A stretch of DNA of 57,917 nt. It comes from Gordonia namibiensis NBRC 108229. Its GTDB lineage: Bacteria > Actinomycetota > Actinomycetes > Mycobacteriales > Mycobacteriaceae. The DNA lies in assembly GCF_000298235.1 (NCBI RefSeq), contig NZ_BAHE01000039.1:1-57917 (forward strand), given 5' to 3'. Each line of letters begins with the position of its first letter. Within the stretch, counting starts at the first letter, position 1. The notes beneath the pieces were generated by a model. That model made no database searches. It worked only from the letters and a program-made list of their open reading frames with translations, and was not told where the DNA came from. Of the stretch, positions 7,879 through 18,003 are shown in pieces. The translations under genes were made by a program, and so were the position numbers.

Positions 7879-9486
7879 CTAGCCCGCTTCGCCGACCCTC
7901 GCGTCATCGAGGATGATGCACAGTTCGGGAATCCAGTCGCGATCGGCGGGGACGACGTCGTCGAGGTCGAGTCTCCGTAGGTCGTCGGCTGTGAACCACT
8001 GCAGATCGAGATGTTCAAGTGCGGCCGGGGTGCCGGCACGGAGGCGCGCGCGGTAGGCATGCAGGACCAGGCCGTTGGGCAGCGTCACCGGCTTGCCGAC
8101 GGCGTCGCCGGCCTCGACCTCGGCGCCGAGTTCCTCGCGGATCTCCCGGACGAGGGCTGCGGCATGGGTTTCGCCGGACTCGACCCGGCCGCCGGGGAGT
8201 TCCCACTTGCCGGCGAGTTCGACCGGATGCGCGCGCTGGGCGAGCAGTACCCGACCGGCGTCGACGACGGCCGCGGCGACGACGTCCTTCGGGCGGTCGT
8301 CGGTCTCTTCTGCCCCGCGTGCGGAACGGGTGGCGATCAGCCAGCCCATCATGACGAAGGTGGCGATCGTCCAGGCCGCGCCGAGCACGGCTTCGACGGC
8401 GGCGGGGGGCTCTGGGCCGTATTCGTTGAGGACGCGCAGGATCCACGGGATGCCGAGGCCGGCGACGACGAGCCACATACCGAGGATCGCGCGGGCACCA
8501 GGGCGTCGTGCGCCGGCGCCGTGCACCAGCCATATACCCAGCGGGACGACCCAGACCCAGTGGTGGACCCAGGAGATCGGGGAGATCAGGAGACCGAAGA
8601 ACTGCACGACGAGCAGGACGCCGAGGGCGTCGGAGACCGCGCGCCAGGTGAACACCACCACCACGGTGGCGACGACGACGCCGAGGAACCAGATCCAGCC
8701 GGTGCCGACGTCGAAACCGGCGAACCGGGACAGCGTCCCGCGCAGACTCTGGTTGATGACCGCCTCGACGGGACCGATCCGTTCGGCGTCGCCGAAAAGG
8801 GTGCCGTAGTAGGTCCGGGTGACCTCCGGGAAGAGCAGCAGGCAGCCGAGGACGGTGAAGACGAAGGCGAACGCCGCCGACAGTGCGCCCCATGGTTTGC
8901 GGACGGCGAGGTACCAGAGGCCGGTGATGGCCGGGGTGAGCTTGATGCCGGCCATCAGACCGATGAGCGCGCCGCCCGCGAGTACGCCGCGCTCGTTCGG
9001 CGACCCGTCGGCGCGGCGGGCCCAGGAGATCGCCAGCAGGGTGCCCAGCATGAGGAAGACGTTGATCTGGCCGTAGTCCAGGGTCACCCGGACGGGTTCA
9101 CACCAGATCGCCGGTGCGGTCCACAGCGCGGCGAGCGCATGGACGTCGGTGCTGCGGCCGCACAGCCGGAGCGAGACGACCACGCACGCGTAGAGCGCGG
9201 CGAAGGTCGCGAGCTGCCAGCCGATCGCCACGACGTCCCACGGGACCAGCGACAGGGGATAGAGGACCACCGCCGCGAACGGCGGATAGGTGAAGGGGAG
9301 CGCGAAGTCGGTCTCACCGGAATAGGTGAACAAATAGAGCGACCCGTCGGCGAGACCCGCCGAACCGTCGCGGTAAACGTGCAGGTCCACGAAGTTCCTG
9401 CCGTTCACGGTCAGCGTGTCCCAGACGAGCCGCGCGATGATCGACGCCGCCAGGAAAGCGGTCGCCAGCACAGACCTGGAGCGCAC
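7879..9486 (-). CDS. GT87 alpha-mannosyltransferase fused to a MutT2-like Nudix hydrolase
   Basis: A 535-residue fusion. Residues 1 to about 390 form a polytopic GT-C/GT87 (DUF2029) membrane protein like Rv2181, the polyprenyl-phosphomannose-dependent alpha-1,2-mannosyltransferase of lipomannan/LAM branching. The catalytic-type aspartate is in [11 protein letters not shown] (Asp34) in the first outer loop. After a short linker, residues about 402-535 are a complete Nudix domain: [20 protein letters not shown], then GRVESGET...REIREELG (the GX5EX7REUXEEXGU box). Its end, [11 protein letters not shown], closely resembles MutT2, which cleaves dCTP-type and oxidised nucleotides. The frame is uninterrupted. 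If the topology is standard, the Nudix domain is cytoplasmic. Convergent with plsC across a repeat cluster. Both assignments are strong; the joint purpose is unknown. Confidence 0.88.
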   Translation of the reverse strand: MRSRSVLATAFLAASIIARLVWDTLTVNGRNFVDLHVYRDGSAGLADGSLYLFTYSGETDFALPFTYPPFAAVVLYPLSLVPWDVVAIGWQLATFAALYACVVVSLRLCGRSTDVHALAALWTAPAIWCEPVRVTLDYGQINVFLMLGTLLAISWARRADGSPNERGVLAGGALIGLMAGIKLTPAITGLWYLAVRKPWGALSAAFAFVFTVLGCLLLFPEVTRTYYGTLFGDAERIGPVEAVINQSLRGTLSRFAGFDVGTGWIWFLGVVVATVVVVFTWRAVSDALGVLLVVQFFGLLISPISWVHHWVWVVPLGIWLVHGAGARRPGARAILGMWLVVAGLGIPWILRVLNEYGPEPPAAVEAVLGAAWTIATFVMMGWLIATRSARGAEETDDRPKDVVAAAVVDAGRVLLAQRAHPVELAGKWELPGGRVESGETHAAALVREIREELGAEVEAGDAVGKPVTLPNGLVLHAYRARLRAGTPAALEHLDLQWFTADDLRRLDLDDVVPADRDWIPELCIILDDARVGEAG

Positions 9487-9607
9487 GAATTACCAGGGTA
9501 GCCAGCAAAGTACGGCAATGGCCAAACGTGCGTCGCCCCGGCGCGTGGGCGGAACGGGTCGAGGGAGTCCGGCAAGTGCGCAATCGGCGTATGTGAATAC
9601 TGTCCCC

Positions 9608-11541
<1,934 letters not shown>

Positions 11542-11559
11542 CGGTTCGGCCTGGCGGCG

Positions 11560-11632
11560 AGGTGGTTTCGATACGCCTCGTCGCAGGCTCCTCGGCTACC
11601 CGACCAGCGGTGCTCCGCCGTCCGTGTCGAGG
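11560..11632. repeat. Interspersed repeat remnant, GTTTCGATACG type
   Basis: The aroG-pknL gap contains GGTTTCGATACGCCTCGTCG followed by GGCTCCTCGGCTACCCGACC, the pattern of an interspersed repeat I recall from gordoniae and rhodococci (TTTCGATACG...CTCGGCTAC). Related sequence, GAGCGTATCGAAGTCGACGAG, appears near 49540 in the opposite sense. It separates convergent aroG and pknL and may act as a transcription-ending hairpin. Confidence 0.5.
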
Positions 11633-12877
11633 TCAGCCGATCGTGAGATAGGTGCTGCCGACCCAGAACCCGGCGGCGCCGAGACCCACCGCGATCAGCA
11701 GCACCAGCAGAATCCACACGACCGCGCCCAGGCGCCCGCCCCCGATGAGTTCGGGTTCGAGCGGGTCCTGGTCGTGCGCGTCGACGGCGTCCCGGCGACG
11801 CGGAACCGGTCGGTCCTCCCGCCCGCGTGCCGCAGCGCGACCGTCGGCATCGCCGACCCCGGCGACCGGACGGATCGGCGCCGCGGGGGAGTCCGGCGAC
11901 GACGATCCGGGTTCGTACGGTCCCGGTGCCGACTGGACCCGGGTGTCGTGGCCGATCGGGCCGGCGGCGCGGTAGCGCGACTTCATCTCCCGCTCCCGGG
12001 ATCGCTTCGGTGCGGGCACCGTGAACGGCGGCAGGTCGAGGTCGTCGGCGACCGCGAGCAGAGCGTGCTGCATCTCGAAGCCGTCGGCGAATCGATCGGC
12101 CGGGTTCCGTTCGGTCGCGCGCAGCACGATCTCGTCGAACTCCGCAGGGACACCGGCGATCACGTCGCCCGGCGCGGGGACGTCGTAGGTGAGCCGCTGG
12201 TAGGCCAGCGACAGCGGTGAGTCGCCGTGGAAAGGTGTTCGGCCCGTGAGCAATTCGAACATCATCACGCCCATGGAGTAGACGTCGCTGCGGGCGTCGG
12301 CGTGGGTGGACTCGACCTGTTCGGGGGAGAGGTAGGCGGCGGTACCGAGGATGACGCTGGCCGAGGTGACCCCTGCTTCGGCGACGGCGCGCACGAGACC
12401 GAAGTCGGCGACCTTGACCTCGCCGGCGTCGGAGATCAGCACGTTCTCGGGTTTTACGTCGCGATGGACCAGGCCCGCGGCGTGCGCGGTCCCGAGGCCA
12501 CCGAGCACGGGTTCGGCGACGGCGACCACCGCGTGCGGCGGCATCGGGCCACGTTCGCGGAGGAGTTCACGCAGGCTTCCGCCGTCGACGAGTTCCATGA
12601 CCAGGAAGGCGATGCCGTTGTCGATGCCCTGGTCGTAGACCGCGACGAGACCCGGGTGCTTGAGGCCGGCGACCGCACGCGCCTCGAACTCGAAGCGGCG
12701 CAGGAACTGCGGGTCGCCTGAGTACCGGGAATCCATCACCTTGACCGCGACCTCGCGCCCGAGCCGGAGGTCGACGCCGAGGTAGACCGCCGACATTCCG
12801 CCCCTCGCGATGGGTGCGTCGATGCGGTACCGGTCTTCGAGGACGGTCCCGAGCATCGGGTCGACGGGGGCGTTCAC
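11633..12877 (-). CDS. pknL: Serine/threonine protein kinase PknL
   Basis: A 414-residue Hanks-type kinase. The glycine loop is IARGGMSAVYLG, ATP-anchoring Lys46 is in REVAVKVMDS, the catalytic loop is HRDVKPENV (Asp140), and DFG is at 158-160 with a threonine-poor activation segment before GTAAYLSPEQ. A disordered proline- and charge-rich linker follows the kinase domain, then one membrane helix (VVWILLVLLIAVGLGAAGFW, about 384-406) only about eight residues from the C-terminus, so there is no extracellular sensor. This matches Mtb PknL (Rv2176). The divergent neighbour is the Rv2175c homologue, the reported PknL substrate in M. tuberculosis, so the pair is a likely kinase-target unit. Confidence 0.92.
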   Translation of the reverse strand: MNAPVDPMLGTVLEDRYRIDAPIARGGMSAVYLGVDLRLGREVAVKVMDSRYSGDPQFLRRFEFEARAVAGLKHPGLVAVYDQGIDNGIAFLVMELVDGGSLRELLRERGPMPPHAVVAVAEPVLGGLGTAHAAGLVHRDVKPENVLISDAGEVKVADFGLVRAVAEAGVTSASVILGTAAYLSPEQVESTHADARSDVYSMGVMMFELLTGRTPFHGDSPLSLAYQRLTYDVPAPGDVIAGVPAEFDEIVLRATERNPADRFADGFEMQHALLAVADDLDLPPFTVPAPKRSREREMKSRYRAAGPIGHDTRVQSAPGPYEPGSSSPDSPAAPIRPVAGVGDADGRAAARGREDRPVPRRRDAVDAHDQDPLEPELIGGGRLGAVVWILLVLLIAVGLGAAGFWVGSTYLTIG

Positions 12878-12988
12878 CCCGCTGAATCTACCTGCAGGAC
12901 CACGCCGTCGGGGTCATCGGCGCGTGTGAGCCGCCCCCGGTGTCGGGCGCGCGGAGAGCGGCGGTTTCATCGTGCCCGGGTGTACCGC

Positions 12989-12994
12989 TACGCT
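12989..12994 (+). promoter_or_regulatory. -10 element for leaderless Rv2175c-like transcript
   Basis: TACGCT lies seven bases before the GTG at 13002. It favours that GTG as the true start, because the longer alternative start at 12972 would place the -10 element inside the coding region. Confidence 0.5.
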
Positions 12995-13001
12995 TCTTTC
13001 C

Positions 13002-13367
13002 GTGGGTTCCATTCCGTTGTCGCCTGACACCCTGTCCGCTGATGTCGAGATGCTGTCGGTCGACGAGGTCGCCGACCGGCTCGCGGTGTCCACCAACCGG
13101 GTGCGCACACTCATCCGCGACCACAACCTGCTCGCCGTGTCCCGCGGCGGGCATCCGGTCATCCCGGCGGTGTTCTTCGACGACGAGGGCGTGGTCAAAC
13201 ATTTCTACGGCCTGGTCGGGGTGCTGCTCGACGGCGGTTACACCCGCGACGAGGCGATGAACTGGTTGTTCACCGTGCAGGAGGACCTCGACCTCCACCC
13301 GGCCGCGGCGCTGCACACCGACTCCGCGCGCGAGGTCATCCGCCGGGCGCAGGCTCAGGCTTTCTGA
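13002..13367 (+). CDS. Rv2175c-like winged-helix DNA-binding protein (PknL substrate family)
   Basis: A 121-residue protein with an N-terminal helix-turn-helix: MLSVDEVADRLAVSTNRVRT, then LIRDHNLLAVSRGGHPVIP, a wing-like turn. The C-terminal part, LLDGGYTRDEAMNWLFT and SAREVIRRAQAQAF, matches the family end. In M. tuberculosis Rv2175c binds DNA weakly and is phosphorylated near its N-terminus by PknL; here the gene diverges from pknL in the same way. I use GTG 13002, supported by a -10 hexamer; an upstream GTG at 12972 would add ten residues. The 3' end overlaps the convergent mannosyltransferase gene by 32 bp. Confidence 0.82.
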   Translation: MGSIPLSPDTLSADVEMLSVDEVADRLAVSTNRVRTLIRDHNLLAVSRGGHPVIPAVFFDDEGVVKHFYGLVGVLLDGGYTRDEAMNWLFTVQEDLDLHPAAALHTDSAREVIRRAQAQAF

Positions 13368-14928
13368 CCTCGTCCTCGCCGTCCGCCGGTTGATCCGGTG
13401 TTTCGGTACGTTCCGAACCCCAGGCCCACCGTCCGAAGCGGCCGAGCCGCAACGGGTCCGGACGTAGCAGCGACCAGGCGGCGAGTCCCGCGAGCAGGAA
13501 CGCCAGCGTGAGCTCGACGGGCTTGTAGAAGACGATCGCATCATCGGGCTGGAAGACGATGAGCATGAACGTCGACACCCCGACCACGGTCGCGCGCGCC
13601 CACGGCGGAAGGGTGAACGCCACCGCGATCGCCAGCGCCCACGTGTAGTACCAGGGGAGGGTGGACGGTTCGAGCAGGAGCACGGCCAGCATCGCCCACG
13701 CCATACCGGCAACCGCATCCCTCTCGTCTCGGCGGTGACGCCACCACAGCGCGACCAGCGTGACCGCGAGGACCACCGACCCGATCGCACGCGTGATCTC
13801 CAGTACCGGTTGAAGATTCAGTGCGACGAACGGTGCGGCGAGCAGCGTGACGACATGGGCGACGAAGGTCGGGATCGTGAACCAGTTGATGATCACATCG
13901 GCCCAGCCCAGACCCGTCAGCCAGCCGAATCCCAGGCCCACCAGCAGGGTCCACAATCCGAACACCGCGACCGAGATGCCGACGATCGCGGCGAAGACGC
14001 CGATGACATCGCGGGCGGTCACGGGCCGGCGGGACCGTATGTGGGACAGCCAGATCCACAGCACGAACGGCACTGCTATCCCCGCGGTGATCTTGATCGA
14101 CACCGCGAGCGCGAGTACCGCGGTACCGGCCACGTGGCGTCCGGTCACGACCAGGACGACACCGGTGGTCAGCACGCCGGCCATGAGGAGTTCGACGTGG
14201 GGTCCCGCGACGAGATGGATGAGGACCATCGGATTGAACAGCGCCAGCCACAGCCCCGCCTGGGGCGAGGCGCCGAAATGGCGTGCGAGCCGGGGGATCG
14301 CCCACAACGACAGGAAGAGCCCGGGTACGAGGACGAGTCGTACGGCGAGGATACCCGCGACGACGTGGTCGCCGGTGACCTCGGTGACGACGCGCAGCAG
14401 ACCCATGGTGAACGGCCCGTACGGCGCGGTGGTGGTGGCCCAGACCGTCGCCATGCTGTCGACGAGCGGGCCCGGGTGGTGGGCCGGGCCGTCGGCGTAG
14501 GGGTTGAACCCGGCACCGAACACCGCCCCCTGCGCGAGGTAGGCATAGACGTCGCGACTGTAGACCGGCACCGCCACGAGCAGCGGTGCCGCCCAGACGA
14601 GCAGCCACCGCTGCAGGGTCCGGACAGACGGGGAGTCCGTGGCGCCCCGGGCGATCCGACGCCCCAGCCGGACCCAGGCGAACACCATGGAGAAGACGCC
14701 GAGCCAGAAGAAGATACCGAAGAGGTTCTTGCCGTGACCGTAGGTGATCCAGCTGAGTCCCAGATCGGCGAGTGTCGTGGTGTTGCGGGGCGGGTCGCCG
14801 ACGCCGAAACTGCCGAGGCAGACCAGGATCGCGCCGACCGCGCCGATGATCAGATCGCCGCGTGCGGTCCGGTCACGGACGTCCGTGCGAGCGGGCGTCG
14901 GGGTCGATGCCTTCACGCCGGAGTTCAC
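13336..14928 (-). CDS. mptA: Alpha-(1->6)-mannopyranosyltransferase, MptA-like (GT-C)
   Basis: A 530-residue polytopic membrane glycosyltransferase with about a dozen hydrophobic segments. The family pattern is clear: WITYGHGKNLFG near residue 60, then PVYSRDVYAYLAQGAVFGAG near residue 122 with the acidic outer-loop residues of GT-C enzymes, GFNPYADGP, and later LEPSTLPWYYTWALAIAVAF. MptA (Rv2174) elongates the mannan backbone of lipomannan/LAM using polyprenyl-phosphomannose. Its start overlaps the stop of the upstream idsA gene by 4 bp (ATGA). The polyprenyl diphosphate synthase made next door could feed lipid carrier synthesis. The C-terminal tail is charged and cytoplasmic; its last codons overlap the convergent Rv2175c-like gene. 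Confidence 0.88.
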   Translation of the reverse strand: MNSGVKASTPTPARTDVRDRTARGDLIIGAVGAILVCLGSFGVGDPPRNTTTLADLGLSWITYGHGKNLFGIFFWLGVFSMVFAWVRLGRRIARGATDSPSVRTLQRWLLVWAAPLLVAVPVYSRDVYAYLAQGAVFGAGFNPYADGPAHHPGPLVDSMATVWATTTAPYGPFTMGLLRVVTEVTGDHVVAGILAVRLVLVPGLFLSLWAIPRLARHFGASPQAGLWLALFNPMVLIHLVAGPHVELLMAGVLTTGVVLVVTGRHVAGTAVLALAVSIKITAGIAVPFVLWIWLSHIRSRRPVTARDVIGVFAAIVGISVAVFGLWTLLVGLGFGWLTGLGWADVIINWFTIPTFVAHVVTLLAAPFVALNLQPVLEITRAIGSVVLAVTLVALWWRHRRDERDAVAGMAWAMLAVLLLEPSTLPWYYTWALAIAVAFTLPPWARATVVGVSTFMLIVFQPDDAIVFYKPVELTLAFLLAGLAAWSLLRPDPLRLGRFGRWAWGSERTETPDQPADGEDEVRKPEPAPGG

Positions 14929-16076
14929 GCCTCGCGATGAGCGGTCCGGTGGGCGACCGCGGTGAGTTCGCTGCGGATGTCGGCGCCGATGTCGGCGGTG
15001 TCGAGTGCACCGAGAGCGGCGCCGAGGAGGTCGTCGATCTGCTTCTCCATCTCGGCGACCGCGCCCACGTCGACGAGAAGTCCTCGCGCGGCGCCCAGTT
15101 CGTTCTCGTCGAGCGGGCGTCCGATGTAGTCCCGCAAGCGGTTCCCGAGAGCGGGGTCGGAGTCGTCGGCGCGTCGCAGGGCGGTGGCCAGCAGGGCGGT
15201 GCGCTTGCCCGACACCAGGTCGTCACCCGAGGGCTTGCCCGTCCGCTCGGGGTCGCCGAAGACGCCGAGCTGGTCGTCGCGCAGCTGGAAAGCGATACCG
15301 AGGTCGTGCCCGATCTTCCGCAGCGTCGCGACCAGATCCTCCGTCGCACCCGCGAGACGTGCGCCGAGTTCGAGCGGGCGGGCCACCGTGTAGGCGGCGG
15401 TCTTGAACTCCATCACGCGATAGGCCGCGGCGGCCGAGTCGTCACCGCTCGCCTCGTTGACGATGTCGAGGAACTGGCCGCCGAGCACCTCGGTGCGCAT
15501 CGCCGCCCACGTCGCGCCGACGGCGGGCGGAAGCGCGCGGTACTCGACGGTGCCGGCCGCAACCCCCGGCCGGTGATCGTGCACGAGGTCGTCGGCCCAC
15601 GCGAGAGCGAGGTCGCCGGCCAGGATCGCGGCGGCCACCCCGTGGTCGGCGGCGTCGCCGGCCCAGGAGGCGGCGGCGTGCCGCGACTGGAAGACGCGAT
15701 GCAGCGTCGGGTGCCCGCGCCGGGTGTCGGACTGATCGATGATGTCGTCGTGGATCAGGGCGCACGCCTGTACGAGTTCGAGGGCTGCGCCCACTCGCAG
15801 CGCGTCGCGGGCCTCACGACCGACGTTCGATGCCGGATCGGCGTCGGCGCGACACGATTCGGTCATGCCGCACCGCCATCCGGCGAAGGCGAAGACCGGC
15901 CGGATGCGCTTTCCGCCCTGCAGGACGAAGTCCCGGACCAGTTCGGCCGCAGTGCCGACCACCGGGGCGATCTCGGCCGCGGCGGGGACCGCGACGTCGA
16001 AGAAACTGCGCAATTCGGTCTCGACGGCCGCCGGGACCGCATCGAGCGAGGTCGGCGTGGGGGAGGCGGAGGTCAC
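14925..16076 (-). CDS. idsA2: Polyprenyl (geranylgeranyl-type) diphosphate synthase
   Basis: A 383-residue trans-isoprenyl diphosphate synthase. GGKRIRPV near residue 55 binds diphosphate, HDDIIDQSDTRRG carries the first aspartate-rich motif, and FQLRDDQLGVFGDPERTGKP the second, in the DDXXG-like form common in actinobacteria. It condenses isopentenyl diphosphate onto an allylic starter to make C15-C20 chains for quinones, carotenoids or lipid carriers. The start is GTG at 16076. It is the first gene of a two-gene operon with the mptA-like gene and diverges from the MetF-like gene. It corresponds to Rv2173 (idsA2). Product chain length cannot be set from sequence. Confidence 0.88.
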   Translation of the reverse strand: MTSASPTPTSLDAVPAAVETELRSFFDVAVPAAAEIAPVVGTAAELVRDFVLQGGKRIRPVFAFAGWRCGMTESCRADADPASNVGREARDALRVGAALELVQACALIHDDIIDQSDTRRGHPTLHRVFQSRHAAASWAGDAADHGVAAAILAGDLALAWADDLVHDHRPGVAAGTVEYRALPPAVGATWAAMRTEVLGGQFLDIVNEASGDDSAAAAYRVMEFKTAAYTVARPLELGARLAGATEDLVATLRKIGHDLGIAFQLRDDQLGVFGDPERTGKPSGDDLVSGKRTALLATALRRADDSDPALGNRLRDYIGRPLDENELGAARGLLVDVGAVAEMEKQIDDLLGAALGALDTADIGADIRSELTAVAHRTAHREA

Positions 16077-16102
16077 CCTGCCAGGCTATGCGAATCGCTC
16101 TC

Positions 16103-16108
16103 TACACT
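16103..16108 (+). promoter_or_regulatory. -10 element for leaderless metF-like transcript
   Basis: TACACT ends six bases before the GTG start at 16115, the spacing of actinobacterial leaderless genes. It lies in the 38-bp gap between divergent idsA2 and the reductase gene. Confidence 0.55.
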
Positions 16109-16114
16109 GTTCGG

Positions 16115-17065
16115 GTGACCCCAACCGCTCCGGCACCCTCGATCGTCGAACGCCTGTCCGCCCCGCACCGTGGACCGGTGCCGTTCTCCGTCGAGTTCAT
16201 GCCCCCGCGCGACGCCGAAGGCGAGGCCCGGCTGTGGCGGGCGGTGCGGATCTTCGAGCGGTTGTCTCCAGCGTTCGTGTCGATGACCTACGGCGCCGGC
16301 GGTTCGACGCGCGACCGCACGGTTCGTATCACCGGCGAACTCGCCGCCCAGACCACGCTGCTGCCCGTGGCGCACCTGACCGCGGTCAACCACAGCATCG
16401 CCGAGCTGCGTGCACTCGTCGGCGCCTATGCCGATCAGGGCATCGCCAACATCCTCGCGCTGCGCGGCGACCCGCCGGGTGATCCCCTCGGGGAGTGGAT
16501 CGCCCATCCCGAGGGCGTCGAGTACGCCGAGGAACTGGTCCATCTCATCGACACCCTCGGCGACTTCCACGTCGGCGTGGCGTCGTTCCCGGAGGGTCAC
16601 CACCGTGCCCCCGACCTCGAGCACGACACCCGCAACCTGGTGAACAAGCTGCGCGCGGGCGCCGAGTACTCGATCACCCAGATGTTCTTCGATGTCGAGG
16701 ACTACCTCCGCCTCCGTGACCGGGTGCAGGCCGCCGATCCGGAGCAGGGTGCCAAGCCGATCATCCCCGGCATCATGCCGGTGACCTCGCTGGCCAGCAT
16801 CAAGCGCATGGCCGAGCTGTCGGGTTCGGTGATCCCGCCCACCGTGATCGAGCGGTTCACCAAGGCCGCGGGTGACGGTCCCGAGGAGGATCGTGCCTCG
16901 GTTCGCGCCGTCGGTATCGACTTCGCCACCGAGACCGCCGAACGGCTCATCGCCGAGGGCGCACCGTGCCTGCATTTCTGCAGCCTCAACTTCGCCAAGG
17001 CGACCTCAGAGGTGCTCGGCCGCCTCGGTGTGGACGTCGACGCCGCGCTGCACGTCCCCGCCTGA
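16115..17065 (+). CDS. Methylenetetrahydrofolate reductase family protein (MetF-like), Rv2172c type
   Basis: A 316-residue TIM-barrel protein of the MTHFR family. PVPFSVEFMPPRDAEGEARL starts the barrel, with the glutamate that family enzymes use for catalysis; FVSMTYGAGGSTRDRTV binds flavin, followed by HLTAVNHS, LALRGDPPGDP, and GAEYSITQMFFDVEDYL. It would reduce 5,10-methylenetetrahydrofolate for methionine synthesis. M. tuberculosis has two such proteins, including Rv2172c at this position. The start GTG at 16115 fits a -10 element six bases away; an ATG at 16088 is in frame but would lie upstream of that promoter. It ends 13 bp from the stop of the convergent lppM. Confidence 0.85.
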   Translation: MTPTAPAPSIVERLSAPHRGPVPFSVEFMPPRDAEGEARLWRAVRIFERLSPAFVSMTYGAGGSTRDRTVRITGELAAQTTLLPVAHLTAVNHSIAELRALVGAYADQGIANILALRGDPPGDPLGEWIAHPEGVEYAEELVHLIDTLGDFHVGVASFPEGHHRAPDLEHDTRNLVNKLRAGAEYSITQMFFDVEDYLRLRDRVQAADPEQGAKPIIPGIMPVTSLASIKRMAELSGSVIPPTVIERFTKAAGDGPEEDRASVRAVGIDFATETAERLIAEGAPCLHFCSLNFAKATSEVLGRLGVDVDAALHVPA

Positions 17066-17078
17066 CGCCGACCGGGTC

Positions 17079-17966
17079 CTAGCTGTCCTTGGGTGCGGCC
17101 GAGGCCTTCGGGTCGGCGGCCGCCGAAAGGCCCTCACCCGACAGGGTCGACGGCGCGGTGTTGGTGGCGACCGGTCGTCCCGGGCGCGGGCCGCGGTACC
17201 GCTTCGCATAGGCGAGCCGCGCGATGACAAGCACCGCGATCAGACAAACGATCGCGACGAACCAGGACCAGCTGCCGACCGCTGCGGTCGCGGGATCCGG
17301 GTAGGTGGCGTCCGCGGTGAAGTCCGACGGTTCGCCCGGAGCCGGGGTCCAGGTGACCGTCGACTCGCCGACCTGGTCACCGTTGGTCGCCGTCACCGGC
17401 CCGCCGAAGGTGACCGTCAGCTGGACGAAGTCGCGACCCGGGATGAGCTCGGACAGGTCGGTGTCACCGCGGAATCGGACCACCTCGCCGCTGCGCTTGG
17501 CGGTGAGATCCATCGTCAGCGAGGTCTCACCGTAGGCGTCGGCGATGATGTCACCGAGCTGGCCGAACTGGCCTGCGGTGAGATCGGAGAAACTCGCGCG
17601 GCTGCCCACACGGGTGACGGCCTCCTCGGGCTTGTCGCCCCCGGCACCCTTGTCGTCACCGTCGGCGGAGTCCGACTCCTCCTCGGGCGTCTCCTTGTAC
17701 TCGGTCACCGAGACCTGCCCCATCATCGACTCGGGGAGATCCAGCTGCGGGGCGCCACGGGGATTGTCCGGGGACGTCGCGACGATGACACTGCCCGAAT
17801 ACCGATCGCCCACCGTCGTCGAACGCTCCAGGCAACCGGCCATCAGCGGCGACAGGAGGAGAGCCACGACTGCCACCGCCACCGGCATCAGCCGGCGGGG
17901 TCGGGACTGACCGCGGGAGGACTTCGGTGCACCCTGCTCGGGATTCGACAATCGCACGCTGCTCAT
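17079..17966 (-). CDS. lppM: LppM-like lipoprotein with C-terminal membrane helix
   Basis: A 295-residue putative lipoprotein. A basic N-terminus (KSSRGQSRPRRLMP) leads to a hydrophobic core and the lipobox LMAGC with Cys45. The body, STTVGDRYSGSVIVATSP and FSDLTAGQFGQLGDIIADAY, matches the LppM domain; a membrane helix SWFVAIVCLIAVLVIARLAY lies around residue 230, followed by a basic cytoplasmic tail, so the protein is anchored twice. Residues 78-105 form an acidic insert (EEESDSADGDDKGAGGD) that lengthens it relative to Mtb LppM (227 residues). Mtb LppM binds phosphatidylinositol mannosides, in keeping with mannosyltransferase neighbours. A GTG at 17978 is an alternative start. Confidence 0.85.
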   Translation of the reverse strand: MSSVRLSNPEQGAPKSSRGQSRPRRLMPVAVAVVALLLSPLMAGCLERSTTVGDRYSGSVIVATSPDNPRGAPQLDLPESMMGQVSVTEYKETPEEESDSADGDDKGAGGDKPEEAVTRVGSRASFSDLTAGQFGQLGDIIADAYGETSLTMDLTAKRSGEVVRFRGDTDLSELIPGRDFVQLTVTFGGPVTATNGDQVGESTVTWTPAPGEPSDFTADATYPDPATAAVGSWSWFVAIVCLIAVLVIARLAYAKRYRGPRPGRPVATNTAPSTLSGEGLSAAADPKASAAPKDS

Positions 17967-18003
17967 CGTGCCAGACACTCAGCCGAAGAGACGTCTCCGA
18001 CGC

